A stretch of 64,000 nucleotides of DNA from Ananas comosus (Eukaryota > Streptophyta > Magnoliopsida > Poales > Bromeliaceae), in NCBI RefSeq assembly GCF_001540865.1, contig NC_033628.1:10334069-10398068 (forward strand). Reading direction: 5' to 3'. Positions 22,303 to 36,401 of the stretch are shown in pieces. Numbering within the stretch: the stretch's first letter is position 1; the number at the start of each line of letters is the position of its first letter. The notes below the pieces were generated by a model. It searched no databases and was not told the DNA's origin. It saw only the letters and a program-made list of their open reading frames with translations. A program made the position numbers and the translations under genes.

Positions 22303-24748
22303 ATGGCGACTATGGCCATGGCCATGGCCATGCGCGTCTCCTCCTCCTCCTCCTCCTCCTCCCTCGCACTTCGCCCGCGCCCTCCCACGTCGTCCCCTCG
22401 CACGGCGACTCTCCCGAGCACTCGTCTCCGGCCACCGCCCGTGTCGGCCGCCTCCGCAGCTGCGGCGGCGGCGGCGGCGGCGCCGCCGCAGCCGGTGAAG
22501 TCGCCCACGGGCATCGTCCTCGTCGACCGCTCCGAGGCCGAGAAGGTGCACCGCCTCAAGGCCGCGTATCTCGAGAAGGTCGTCCCCCTCCTCAAGGAGG
22601 AGTTCTCCTACGCGAACATCCACGAGGTTTTACTCCCATCTCTTGCTTTCGCCTCTTTTTGTTAGGGTTAGAGTTATGTTAGATGATACGGTTTCGTCCC
22701 AATTAGGTGCCTAAGATCGAGAAAATAGTGGTGAATTGTGGAATGGGTGATGCGGAGCAAAACTCCAAGGGTTTGGAAGCGGCGATGAAGGATTTGGCGA
22801 TGATTACGGGGCAGAGGCCGGTGAAGACGAAGGCGAAGAATTCCATTGCGAGCTTCAAGCTCAGGGAAGGTGCCACCGTCGGCATCGCCGTCACTCTTCG
22901 CGGTAATGTAAGGAATCTCCGAAAACCTAAACATATTTGTGATTAAACCTTTCTTAATTTTCCGAAAGTATATGACAAGGAATTATGCTTATGATTAGTG
23001 ATAATTTTGATAGTACATTCCACGAAAAATCTCAATATGGGAACTTTATGCTAGTGCATTTCACTTTGATCCCCTGTTTAGTTACTTGTACAACAAAATT
23101 ACTGTGATGAATAATAATTGATCCCTGTTAGTTTTACTTTGTACATTGAGGGCAAATGACGGAAAGGGTCTACTTGGAACAATAATCGATCTCTGTTAAT
23201 TTTGATAGTACTTTCCATGAAAAATCTCAATATTGGAACTTTATGCTAGCGCATTTCACTTTGATCCCATGTTTAACAAAATTACTGTGATGAATATAAA
23301 CAATAATCGATCTCTGTTAGTTTTACTTTGTACATTAAGTGCAAATGACGGAAAGGGTTTACTTGGAACACTTAGCCATAGTGTGTGGTGTTGCTTGTCC
23401 ACTCCAAAAGAACATAGACCAAAGTGAAACTTACCCTTATGCAATTCTACTTGGAAAGTTGTCGAATCAATGCAGCAACACGATAAAAATTATAAACACC
23501 GTAGGATTTGTTCTGCACATGGCTCCTTGACGGATGATACTGGAGTCGATCCTTCATAAAAGCTTATCTTCAAAGAGAACTTGCTTGTCTCTCCAATTGC
23601 AAGTCCTTACATCAGTAATAACTTAATCTTACATGTATTTGCTTACATGATAAATATATCAGACACTCATTTCTTTAGTGATGTATTTCCCAAAGATCAT
23701 TCTTTCGTAAAAGCAATATGTTTCCTTCAAATGTTTTAGTGTATATGTTGTTTATGCAGTCAGTCGACCTCCCAAGAATAAGGTAGTTTCTAGACATGCT
23801 AATTTCTTTTCGCAACCTTTGTTTCTATTGACATCTGAAGAAGTTTCCATAACTATGATATCTTGACAAATTTTGCCACTTTGATATTCCTTTGTTCATT
23901 GTAGGTACTTTTCAATACCTTCTTAGTTTGCCAAATTTTGCTAAATAGATTGATCACAGGTTTAAAACTACTGTCGTGTTGTCATCCTGTTCTATGTTTC
24001 TCTGATACTTCAAAAACCAACTTTCTTAGTTGTCTTGGGGCGAGGTTGATCAATGATTAAATGAAGTGTCAGGGTAAACTAAATCAGTTTACAGATGTGT
24101 CCTTTTATGCTTTTGACCTGCGGTTTTTATTCTAATCAGTTTTACTTATCTTGCAATCGCCGGTATGACAAGCTGTAAGTTTGCAGATGATAAATCATCA
24201 TACCTTAGTTTACTAATGGACTGTTTCTTCCCTTGTATTTTGAATTCATGAATTTAACCAGATCCTTAAGTGGACAACACTTAGATGTTGTATGTACATC
24301 ATGATGCTGAGAATTTTTGTGCTTTTCCATTTTTCAAATCTGGCAAATATTTTCCTGCATGTTGATTGTTGGAGCTTCATGCTTGCTAATCTTGTTCTTT
24401 ACTTGATGTTAGATAATGTACTCGTTCCTCGATAGGCTCATAAATCTCGGGCTCCCTCGGACGAGGGATTTCCAAGGCGTGAACCCGAACAGTTTCGACG
24501 GCCATGGGAACTACAGCATCGGCCTCCGCGATCAGAGCGTGTTTCCCGAGATCAGGTACGAAGCCCTAGGTAAGCAAAGGGGAATGGACGTCTGCATTAC
24601 CACCACCGCCAAGACTGATAACGAGGCCCAGAAACTGCTCGCTCTTTTAGGCATGCCGTTTAGAGAAGGCGGAGGGCCGACCGTGATGGTGCGCAAGAAG
24701 AAGAGAAAGGCTGCTCATTTCGATTCCAAATCTCGAGGAAGAAAGTGA
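22303..24748 (+). CDS. RPL5: Plastid 50S ribosomal protein L5 (uL5c), nuclear-encoded
   Basis: Large-subunit protein that holds 5S rRNA in the central protuberance of the plastid ribosome. Exons: 22303-22626, 22707-22907 and 24413-24748, all phase 0, giving 286 residues. The first about 65 residues are a transit peptide: repeated Met-Ala, a run of eight Ser, Arg/Pro-rich sequence, then a run of nine Ala. The bacterial-type L5 core follows, with [34 protein letters not shown], then [19 protein letters not shown] and a C-terminal [16 protein letters not shown]. It ends in a basic tail ([17 protein letters not shown]). The ATG is the first in the predicted transcript, and site II elements lie upstream. 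Intron 2 (22908-24412) contains a tandem duplication. I see no damage. Confidence 0.96.
23003..23373 (+). repeat. Tandem duplication inside intron 2 of the uL5c gene, period 195 bp
   Basis: The unit at 23003-23197 recurs at 23198-23373, both starting AATTTTGATAGTAC and both containing ACTTTATGCTAG, CACTTTGATCCC and CAAATGACGGAAAGGGT. It is intronic, so the protein is not affected. Confidence 0.88.
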
Positions 24749-25607
24749 CACTTTAACTCGTTGCTGGCGAAATGTTTCTTTTGATCGCATAGACAGGCGG
24801 ATCAGTATTTTGCTTGTGTTGTTTAGCAAATGACTATTGTGTATAACTTGCCTTCATTCAATCCGAGTTTTTTGTTGTAGCCATGGTGCAATACAAGATG
24901 GGGAGTTGCATACTTCATGCTGCATTAAAGTGATGAAGTGATTAGCAACAGTATTAGTTGATTCATAATTTTGTTTAATCCACACTTTTATTGTCATCAA
25001 TTTCTCTCTCTCTCTTTTGATGCTCTATAGATATGGGTCCACTTGATAGCACTTGAAGATTAGTTCAACTGAAAAGTTCCATTTTTTTTTAGATTAATAA
25101 ACAAGCCAAATTTTGATGGATTAGTAGAGTTGACCTGACGAGCCAAGCATGAAAATCATAAAAAACTATTTTTTGAATTTTTTTTTTTTTAACTCGCTTT
25201 CATAGTTTTTATTTTTTGATAAATATTTCGGAAATTGGAAAAGAGGCTATTTATAAAAAACTTGTAAAAAATAAGAAAAACCATTTTTACTAGATAACCA
25301 AACGCAAAAATATTTTTTCGTCACAAAATTATTTTCTAAAATATTTTTTAGAAAAATGAACACGTTTTTATTGATTCCAATAACAATGTCCTCTTTCAAA
25401 AGAGGGAGAGAGAGAGAGAGAAATAAACCTTTTTTATGAATCTTTATCAAGCTTAATTTTTTTCTTACTCACTTTTTTCTTCTTTTTTTTTTCTTTATAT
25501 CAATCTTATCAAGGTTATTTTGAATTCAGCTTTTAGGACCTTTGCAAAAATAATAATATCTAAGTAGGCCCTTTAATAATTTTACATCAGATAAAAAATA
25601 AAAATAT
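24749..25607. other. 3' flank of uL5c and AT-rich intergenic
   Basis: The first about 200 bases are probably 3' UTR. No gene follows; short GA runs and T-rich stretches only. Confidence 0.4.
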
Positions 25608-25730
25608 AATTAGATATATCAGAATTTAGCTTCTAATATTAATAAATAAATTAGATATATCAGAATTTAGCTTCTAATATTAATAAATAAATTAGATATA
25701 TCAGAATTTAGCTTCTAATATTAATAAATA
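25608..25730. repeat. Three tandem copies of a 41-bp unit
   Basis: The unit starting AATTAGATATATCAGAATTT occurs three times with essentially no changes, a minisatellite upstream of the MAP kinase gene. Confidence 0.92.
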
Positions 25731-25976
25731 AATTTATATGTTTTGTCTCCGTAGTTTAAATTCAAAAAATAAAATAAAAAAATCTCGAATATCTGAGAAG
25801 TGAAAAATTATTTTTCCGAGAAAAAAAAAATCATGAAAATGCACTCTTTACCACAATTTTTTTTTATGAAATCTAATCGAAGTTTAGAAAAAATATTTTT
25901 CGTAAAATCGAAGGGATAAAAAAATGGTTTTAGGAATATTTTTGGGAAGAACAAAATACCCGTTCTCTCTCGCGCG

Positions 25977-25982
25977 CACGTG
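25977..25982 (+). promoter_or_regulatory. G-box (CACGTG) upstream of the MAP kinase gene
   Basis: A CACGTG core in a CG-rich stretch (GCGCACGTGCGTACG), 279 bases before the start codon. It could bind bZIP or bHLH factors, but it might lie in the leader rather than the promoter. Confidence 0.4.
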
Positions 25983-26255
25983 CGTACGTTGCGTGGACTT
26001 TTCTAGGTTCACGCGCGCGTACGCTGCACTTTCTCTCCCGTATCCTCCCGAGTCAACGCCGCGATCTCTTCCTCTTCTCTTCTCTACCGTTCCCCCCCTC
26101 GAGGCGAAGCGAGAAGAACAAGAAGAAGAAGAAGATATCCCAAGCTCCCATTTTTTCAACCCTCTCCTCTCTCCCCCTCCACCTCGAATCAATCCCCTTT
26201 TTCTCCTCCTCAATTTGATACCCGAATCGTAGGAGGAGGTGGAGTTTAGGGTTTA

Positions 26256-28823
<2,568 letters not shown>

Positions 28824-29859
28824 GAGGTACTGAGAAGTACAGAAGTAAGCATGCAACAATTTCGAGTTATCCTAAGAAATCACATAATCTCCCTTTTCTA
28901 CTAAATTTTTGTTGTTATTTCTTGTCAATATTTTCTTGTGGTACTTGTATTTTTATTTCCCCCGCTTTGTTTGGTCTTTATATGACACTATTAAATGTTC
29001 AGTTATTTGTAGGAGTGATTCAGGACTGAAGCAAGTTCACTTTATATTTCTTCTGGGATTTAGGGCATAATATCTGAACACTATGAAGTACAGCGACTAG
29101 ATATACGTCTATTTGTCCTTCAGTAGATACATGGACGATGCTACGGAAAAACTTCCCATATGACAGATTACTATAAAGTTTGATAAGGTTTGGGATGCAT
29201 ATCCAAATAAAGCAGATCTGAAGAACTTGCTATGTCCCCTTCTGAGATTACATTGTCATTGTGTTTTTAGTTTTTCACTTTTCAGAAGCCTGTACATTCC
29301 TAAGCTGATCTTGCTGCCTTGTTATACTGTTCCAGTACATACAAACACTGTAAATTTCTTTATGTTTGTAAAAGCAGCTGCTTTTCTTATGACACAAAGA
29401 ATTTATGATTGGTGAAATGCTGACAAATTTGACTAGTTCTTATTCTTTACTTGACCGGGCAATTGTTCTCTAGAACCATATTGATCCCTGAGCACTTTCG
29501 AAGTCTTATATCTTTCCGAAATGTAGTTTCAATCACAACTAGCATTAAAGTATTCTGAGGATATCTATCATATTGATTAACTAAGATGAGCAAATTTGGT
29601 ACTGCAATTTATTGAGCAATATTCAGAAAACAGCTGAATCTTTAATGAATAATTAGAGCTTGAAATCGAATGCGACTTATAATTTGATCACCAGAAATGC
29701 AGATGGCTCTTTGCAATTCTTATTTCTGTGCCAATAAAGTTAGAACAATTTTCGTTTGCTCACCCCCCAGGCCCGAAATCAGGATTAGCCGGAAACAAGA
29801 AAACCTCTGCTATGATGAAGTGCTTGAAGAGTAAAGCAATATCAGCATATACTCACAAG
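28824..29859. other. Convergent 3' regions of MAP kinase and GH28 genes
   Basis: No coding frame of note. The space presumably holds both 3' UTRs and spacer. Confidence 0.5.
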
Positions 29860-32800
29860 TTAAATTCTCCTGGTCGAATAATATTTGTTCTTGACTGAAT
29901 CTGTAAATTTATCGCCGGGGAAAGGACACTGCGTGGCGTTGGACCCTTGATCGGGAAGCAGGGCGCAAGGAGTCGGGCTCACATGGATCGACTTCCCGCT
30001 AATGTTGGTGCAGTTCCACTGCAGCTTCTTGGGGTCTATCACCTCCGCCGTGACATTCGAGATGCAAATGCCGGTGAATGGGTCACCTTTGATCCCCTCC
30101 AGCCGTGCCGCCATTGTCACATTCTCTGCGTACACATCGAGATAGTTGATCCCGCTGATTTCGGGGAGTGCGTTCGGGTCGTAGTGCTCGTCGGGGTGCT
30201 GTCCGTAGTTTCCAGTCATCCAGAAGACCCACTTCATGGTATGGAGGCTCATCCGCCGCACAAAGATGTCCTTCACGAACCCTCCCCGCCCGACGCCTGT
30301 CTTGATCCTGACACCAGATTCTGAGTTGATGGCCGTGATGTCCTCCGCGATAACGTCACGGACTCCGCCAGACATCTCGCTCCCGATGGCAATGACGGCG
30401 CTGGTGGGTGAGATGCAAGTCAGCCGTTGGATGATGATGCGCTCGCTCGACCTGTTAAAGGCAATCCCATACTCGTCCCAGCCACTCTTTATGGCGACAC
30501 AGTCGTCGCCAGACACGATGAATGAGTCCTCGATGTGGACGTCGGAGGAAGAGTCTGGAACCAAAATTTTGCAGCAAGATTAGAAGAATAGCAGCAGGAA
30601 CTAGAGCTGAAATCGAATTACAGCAAAAGAATACCAGGATTAATCCCATCAGTGTTTGGCGAATCTATCGGCGCGAGAATGGTGATACCTGACACTATTA
30701 CATTGCTGCAGGAATTGTATCAGTACACTATAATCAACACCGAATACAACTAATAAAGATGCAAAAACAATCTGCAAACCAGTTTTCTATGTGGAATTGA
30801 TCTTTACCTGCTGTATACCGGATGGATGTTCCACGACGGAGAGTTGACGAACGTAACGTTGGAAATGACGACGTGATCCGAGTAAATGATCTCAACAAGG
30901 TACCCTCTTGTGTAATTCAATTCATCATTGTGGAACTTATCCCACCAAATTTTACCCTGTCCATCAATGGTTCCATTATTCCCTGAAAATAGTTCATGAC
31001 AATGTATAGGATCATGTATTTACAGCATAAGAATAATATCAGGGGTGTAATCGGTTCTGTTTGGTTCCATTTTAACACAATTCTCAAACCGAACTGAATT
31101 TTTCAGTTTGAAAATTTTCACAACCAAACCGATCCATTAAACACAAAAAATTTGATCACAAACATAGAGTTTTAAAAGAATGTACTGATATGTAATTAAG
31201 TTTTGATCATAAACATAAAATTTCAATAAATGATTTAGATAAAAAGAGTATGTAATATTATTATTCTGTTTTCAGTTTGGTTCGGTCAAGAAAAGTGTTA
31301 AAACCGAACCGAAAGCGAAAACCAAAGTTTAGCTATTTCTAAGACCGAACCAAACCGAAAACCATATAAATCGAACCAAATCGTCTTATTTGGCTGTGAA
31401 CGCCCCGGCATAAGATGATTCAAAATAATTACAAGGGTATGAAATTTGGATTCAAGAGGTTGAGTTTGGATAACCTGTGATGATCACATCAGTGAGATTG
31501 TATCCAGTGATGAAGTTGGAGTATCTTGGCCCAGGTAAGTCCCTTCCTCTTCCATAAGAGGGCAAAGGATCAATTGTAGGCCATTCACTAATGTTCTGGA
31601 ACATGTTAGGATGAGTTATGTTAGTTGTTTGCCTAGAGCATGCAGCTGCAGTCCATTTTGATGGGGAAACATGAAGAGCAAAGAGAAGAAAATTAGGGGG
31701 TGTTTGGATGGATGAAGTTGTGATTCGGCCGTAAATCAAATTTATTAACACTAAAAGTGTTTGTCTTATCACTCATCATGAATGTGCTTGAGAAAATCTG
31801 GTGGATACATACCTCTGTGCTTAAATTTTCGAAAATAAACTCTCTTTGAGATGGTCTGAAGTCGTCTTTTATAAAAAGATTCAATATCCAGTTTACGACT
31901 GCACAGAAATTACTTTCTCGCATTTCGATCAAAGTACAAGTACATCAATCCAAATGACCCCTTAGGAGAGATTAGTTTCTCGCATTTCGATCGAAAATGA
32001 GGAAATAGAAGAAGAGAAAGAGCGAGAAAAAAAGAGAAAATAACCTAATGTAAAGATCCATTTCTTTTTTCTCCAAAGTGGAGAAAAAGGAAGAGAAAGG
32101 TTACTTTCTCTTCTTTTCTCCCCTCAATCCAAACAAGAAGAGAAAAAAAAAATGCCCTTTTTTTTTTCTTTTTCTCCTTTTTATTCTCCTTTTTTTTTTC
32201 TCTCCTATGTTTTTTCATCCAAATGAAGCATAGGAGAAGAGAATTAATATTGCCGGACCATATTTTAATATTGTCAATGCATATTGAATGTATCAAACTC
32301 AGTTCATATTTTCAATGAATGAAACAGGTAGCTTGCTACCTTTCTCTCAAAAAAAAATATATATATATATTTGCTATGGCAATAATAGAAATTGCTTAAG
32401 CAATAGTAGGAAAAAAATGAGTATAAAACTATAAAGAATGATGTAATCTAATTCTTTGGCATTAAATAAGGTTTATTGGGACATTAAAGATAATACTTCT
32501 AAAGGCCTAATACAATATAAAGTAGCAACAATATTAGAATGGCAAGTGATATTATCAGGGCAAAAAAAATTAAAATCAAATCATAGCTTGATACAAAGAT
32601 ACATTATCAAAATTTATTTTAACGGTATAAAAAAATAAATAAATAAATCACGACCATTGAAACTAGGGGTGAAAATAGTCTGAATACGATCAGATCTTCA
32701 ATATTTTTTTCGGATGCGGATATGTATTGATGCTAAATTTTTATTACCATATTCGCTAAAAATAGATTCAGATTCAAACATGAGTTAGATTTGCAATTAG

Positions 32801-33019
32801 ATATTATTCGCATAATAATGTATACTAGTATGTACATATAAAAACAAACTAAAATTAGCATGAATAAGACTTGCAACACACTCATGTTAAAACTTTGTAT
32901 ATCTATATTTTATTCAATAAAATTTAATATTTTAATAAAAATAAATAAAATTTCAATATAAAATGTATAGTCTAATAAGCCAAAAATACAATAGAAAATC
33001 ACTTTATCTCCTACAATAA

Positions 33020-33065
<46 letters not shown>

Positions 33066-36000
33066 TTGATCTAGGATACTTTTACAAGTATCATCCCCAT
33101 GTTGCTATCACGTTTTTAGCCATTGGATCTACTTTTTGATTACAAATAGCCCTTGGATCAAACACTATTTCACCTACCACCACCTACCACCACCTACCCC
33201 CATCATCTCAACCTCACATCTCTCCATCTAAGGGCTAAAAACACACAAGTATCACTTGGGTGATACTTGTAAAAGTATTCTAGCCCTACTATATATATAT
33301 ATATATATATATTTACATCCCTCTTATTTTTTAGGGATGAAAACAGTAAAATATGATCGGATTTTTTAAAAAGTTATATTCGTATTTATTTTTTTTTCTT
33401 CGAACACGAATTCAGATACTAATATGTTTCCAATGCTAAATTTTGATATTCATATTCGCATCTTATGAACTTATTAAGTGGACAATTTTTCCAAAAAGGA
33501 AATAATTAGTTGGGTTGCTTTATAAAAGGAAAATCAAGGACTAAAATAATGAAGCGACTTTTCAAAGTAATTTTCCAAAAAAGTATACCAAACTTAGACT
33601 GATCTGCGCAGGTAAGTTTTGAATGGAATCAAAGAAAGACCAAAGTCTTTCTTTTGAGATGTGGCTTTTTTATTGTCTTTTCGAAAAAAAAAAAAATTAT
33701 TACTATATAATAAAGTCCGTGGAGATATTTTTTTATTAATATGACACATGTTCTCAAATTATTTTTGGTGCACCTGATGCATCTGATGTAGTGTAGACTG
33801 TGGATGTGTGTAGACATGTGTCAAGTCCATGGCGGGAGTTTGGGTGCACTTGGTGCGGTATACTAAAGACGTTGGAGAGACGTCTCTCCAAGTATTGTAC
33901 TCAAATGGCACATGTACATTCAATTCTTAATTTAATGCTACCGACCGTCTCTTGAGCAAGTGGCAAAAGGCTTGGTGGTTATTACCCGAGATCCAAGTTC
34001 GAATCCTAGTGATTCACATTTCAAGCTAAGTTTATTTCTAAATGAAATAAACGAAACAGGTAGCGTGTTATCTATCTCTATAAAAAAAAAAAAAAAAATC
34101 TTAATTTAATGCTACCTTTCTTTCTCCTCTCTTTTTCTCCAAGAAATATTCTCTTTCCTCTCTTTTTAAAGCAAGAGACAAGTTTTTCTTTAAAATTTGA
34201 ATTTACTATTTTATGTGCTCTTCTCCAAAAATAATTAATTTCTTAATTGAATCATCTCCTCTTTCTCTAATTAATTTCTAATTTAATACTCCTTTTTTTT
34301 TTCTCTAAACAAGACACATTCCCTCTTAAAATAATTCCTAATTAAAATCTTTAATCCCTAATTTAATGCTACATTCTCTCTCTCTCTCTCTCTTTCTTCA
34401 AGAAATGTACTCTTTCCTCCATTGTTTGAAGCATGAGATCTAAATTTTATAATTTTTAATATATAGACATTTAATATACTATAAAATAAATTTAATTAAT
34501 TAAATTTTATTTTAAATTTTTATTTTTATATTTTTATAAGGCTAAATTACAGAAAATCTTCATGTTAAAACCTAATTTTTCACTCCTCCCTATCATTTAA
34601 AAACCTATACTTTGCCCCCTTGTAAAATGAAAAATATTCACAGAAGGTACGGTGTGAATTATAATGATAAAATGATCATTTTGCCCCTCACCATTTTGCC
34701 CCTCATCATGTTCACAGGAGAGAAAACTGAGGGCATTTTTGGTATTAAAAAAAATATAATAATATTTTATAAACGAAACCCTATTGGATTAATAACGACA
34801 GAGGGTGAAGTGAATATTTTTCATTTTATAAGGGAGGCAAAGTGTAGGTTTTTAAATGACAGGGGGGAAAATAAAAACTCAAATTTTGACAGGAGAGTTT
34901 TATATATTTTAGCCTTTTTATAATACAAATTTACTTATGGATGTCTATACAAATATATGTTCAATACATATATTTAATAGTAATATATACTATATTTTAC
35001 AAATATAATTAAAAACATTTCCATCGAACCCGCAGCAAAGCGCGGGTCAAAAAATGTAGAAAGAGAAAAGGAGACTTTTTCAAAAAAAAAAGGGAAAAAG
35101 CTTTAAAAAAACCTTTTTCAGGGAGCTAAATCTATATATATACTATTTATATACTATATATAAAAACAGATAGAAATTTTTAGTTGACAAACGTATTAAA
35201 ATAATGATAATAATAAATAATTAACTAACTAAAATAAACTAGGCTTGATAAAATAGAATGGTTTAAAAACACCATTAACAGATTGAAAATTAACTTTACA
35301 TTTTGAGTTTGATTCATAGTATTTTTAATTTTAATTTTAAACTTTAATTTAAATTTTTAAATTTTAAGTATACATTAAAAAAAAAAATTTGTATGCTATG
35401 AAACATATAAAAAAATTATACGGCATAACTAAATTGAAAATATACTTAGAAACAGATCATATTTTAAAAATAAACTAATGAAAAAATAAACAAATACCAG
35501 CAATAACTATTTAGATTTAAAATACAGATTCAAAATTTATTTTAACTTATATTTTTACACTTTAATTTAATTTAATTTTACAAATATGGCGTACATTAAA
35601 TTTATTTAACTTTCTCTAATTTATTATAAAATATTTAAACTAAGATGTATCCTTCTATATTAGTTTCAAAAATAATAATTTTTAAAATTTGAGGCCCCAA
35701 AAAATATTTAAAATTTAACTCTATTAACGCAGGAAAGAACAAAAGGCGCAGTTATAAATTTAACGGTCTTACGTTAGAAACTGTCGTAAATAGATTTGTA
35801 TTATTATTACCTGAGAAGCGAGTATAATTGCACCGCGTTCGAGGAAGAGGGTGAAGTGACTAGTAAGATTGAATGGGCCGGTGAGCCACCGCCCCGGCGG
35901 CACGACCAGCGCCGCGCCGCCGTCCAATTCGTACTGGGCCAAATGGGCCACCGCCGCAGTGAACGCCGCGGTGTTCGACGTCACACCGTCACCGACGGCC

Positions 36001-36328
36001 CCGAAGTCCGTTAACACTGCCGTGTGGGCCCTACTACCCACCGGCCCGTATACGGCCTCTTCTTCATGGCCCCGCCCATTTCCCCCGGCCCAATTTTGGT
36101 GGTGGTGGTGGTGACGGCGATGGTGGTGGTGGTTTTTGCACTCCCCGCCTTCGAAAAAGCATGAGGTTATTACGATCCACAGAGTTATAATTTCTAGTAC
36201 CTGGGAGAATTTGAAAAAAAAATAATTTTATTGAATCACAATGTAAATAATAATAGTAATATAAAAATAAAAAAAATTATTTCTCGGGGAAATACAGGGA
36301 GTCTTCGGTTGATTTGGAGAGAACCCAT
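29860..36328 (-). CDS. GH28 polygalacturonase-like pectin-degrading enzyme, secreted
   Basis: Predicted to act on galacturonan in the cell wall. Exons from the start: 36328-36296, 36200-35811, 31595-31475, 30982-30808, 30705-30635 and 30554-29860, joining in frame to 494 residues. The ATG choice needs the 33-base first exon: the next exon has no in-frame Met, its 3' splice site is excellent (T-run then TTCTCCCAG), and a TATA box lies about 70 bases before this ATG. A hydrophobic signal or anchor follows (VLEIITLWIVITSCFF, 12-27), then a His-rich stretch (35-45). GH28 landmarks: LTDFGAVGDG, motif I NTDGINPD (257-264), motif II GDDCVAIKSG (279-288) and motif IV RIK (346-348). Motif III, normally GHG, is GSEMSGG (321-327), as in a distinct plant clade of GH28 proteins. 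Pectinase activity is therefore likely but not certain. Intron 2 is 4.2 kb and repeat-filled. Confidence 0.94.
31041..31414. mobile_element. hAT-like MITE in intron 3 of the GH28 gene
   Basis: The left end CAGGGGTGTAATCGGTT and right end (GAACGCCCCGG, inverted) are roughly complementary. The body has inverted ACCGAACC / GGTTCGGT motifs. CAGGGGTG-type termini are common in hAT MITEs. The assignment is tentative. Confidence 0.5.
31692..31966. mobile_element. Tourist-like MITE in intron 2 of the GH28 gene
   Basis: The left terminus TAGGGGGTGTTTGGATGGATG pairs with the right terminus (CATCAATCCAAATGACCCCTTA). GGGGTGTTTGGAT-like ends are typical of plant PIF/Harbinger-derived MITEs. It begins about 95 bases upstream (in transcription) of exon 3. 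Confidence 0.65.
33019..33065. repeat. (TA)n(GA)n compound microsatellite
   Basis: A TA run continues directly into GA, then MITE copy I begins; another TA tract follows that MITE at 33291-33312. Confidence 0.95.
33066..33290 (+). mobile_element. MITE copy I (TA-flanked group) in intron 2 of the GH28 gene
   Basis: The left end CTAGGATACTTTTACAAGTAT and right end (ATACTTGTAAAAGTATTCTAG) are inverted complements. The terminal word is TACAAGTATCAC, with a clean hairpin at the right end. The core includes a CACCTACCACCACCTACCAC direct repeat not seen in the other copies. Confidence 0.8.
33943..34098 (+). mobile_element. tRNA-derived SINE, intact, 18-bp target-site duplication
   Basis: A 156-bp element in the GH28 intron. 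A-box region GAGCAAGTGGCAAAAGG, B-box AGTTCGAATCC, tail AATAAACGAAACAGGTAGCG then TATCTATCTCT and poly-A. The flanking TCTTAATTTAATGCTACC (33925-33942 and 34099-34116) is an exact duplication, so this is the best reference copy in the window. Confidence 0.93.
34539..34921. mobile_element. Inverted-repeat MITE with about 105-bp termini
   Basis: In the GH28 intron. The left arm (AAGGCTAAATTACAGAAAAT, then TTTAAAAACCTATACTTTGCC) is the inverted complement of the right arm (GGCAAAGTGTAGGTTTTTAA, then TTTAGCCTT). The short centre contains a duplicated TTTTGCCCCTCA. Confidence 0.85.

Positions 36329-36330
<2 letters not shown>

Positions 36331-36366
<36 letters not shown>
36331..36366. repeat. (GA)n, read as (CT)n in the GH28 leader
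   Basis: Directly before the GH28 start codon on the minus strand and after its TATA box, so it forms most of the predicted 5' leader. Confidence 0.9.
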
Positions 36367-36369
<3 letters not shown>

Positions 36370-36393
36370 GGGGAGGGAAAAGGAGAAATGGTG

Positions 36394-36401
36394 TTTATAT
36401 A
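36394..36401 (-). promoter_or_regulatory. TATA box of the GH28 gene
   Basis: On the minus strand this reads TATATAAA (in CTTTCTATATAAACACC), 66 bases before the first base of the start codon. It supports the short first exon and start choice. Confidence 0.65.

Noticed and set aside
29947..30583. Long plus-strand frames opposite the last GH28 exon
   Set aside because: Antisense shadows of a clear GH28 coding exon with conserved motifs.
31475..36200. Gene break in GH28 because of the 4.2-kb gap between exons 2 and 3
   Set aside because: Both splice sites are good and the phase joins perfectly; the gap is an intron enlarged by repeats.
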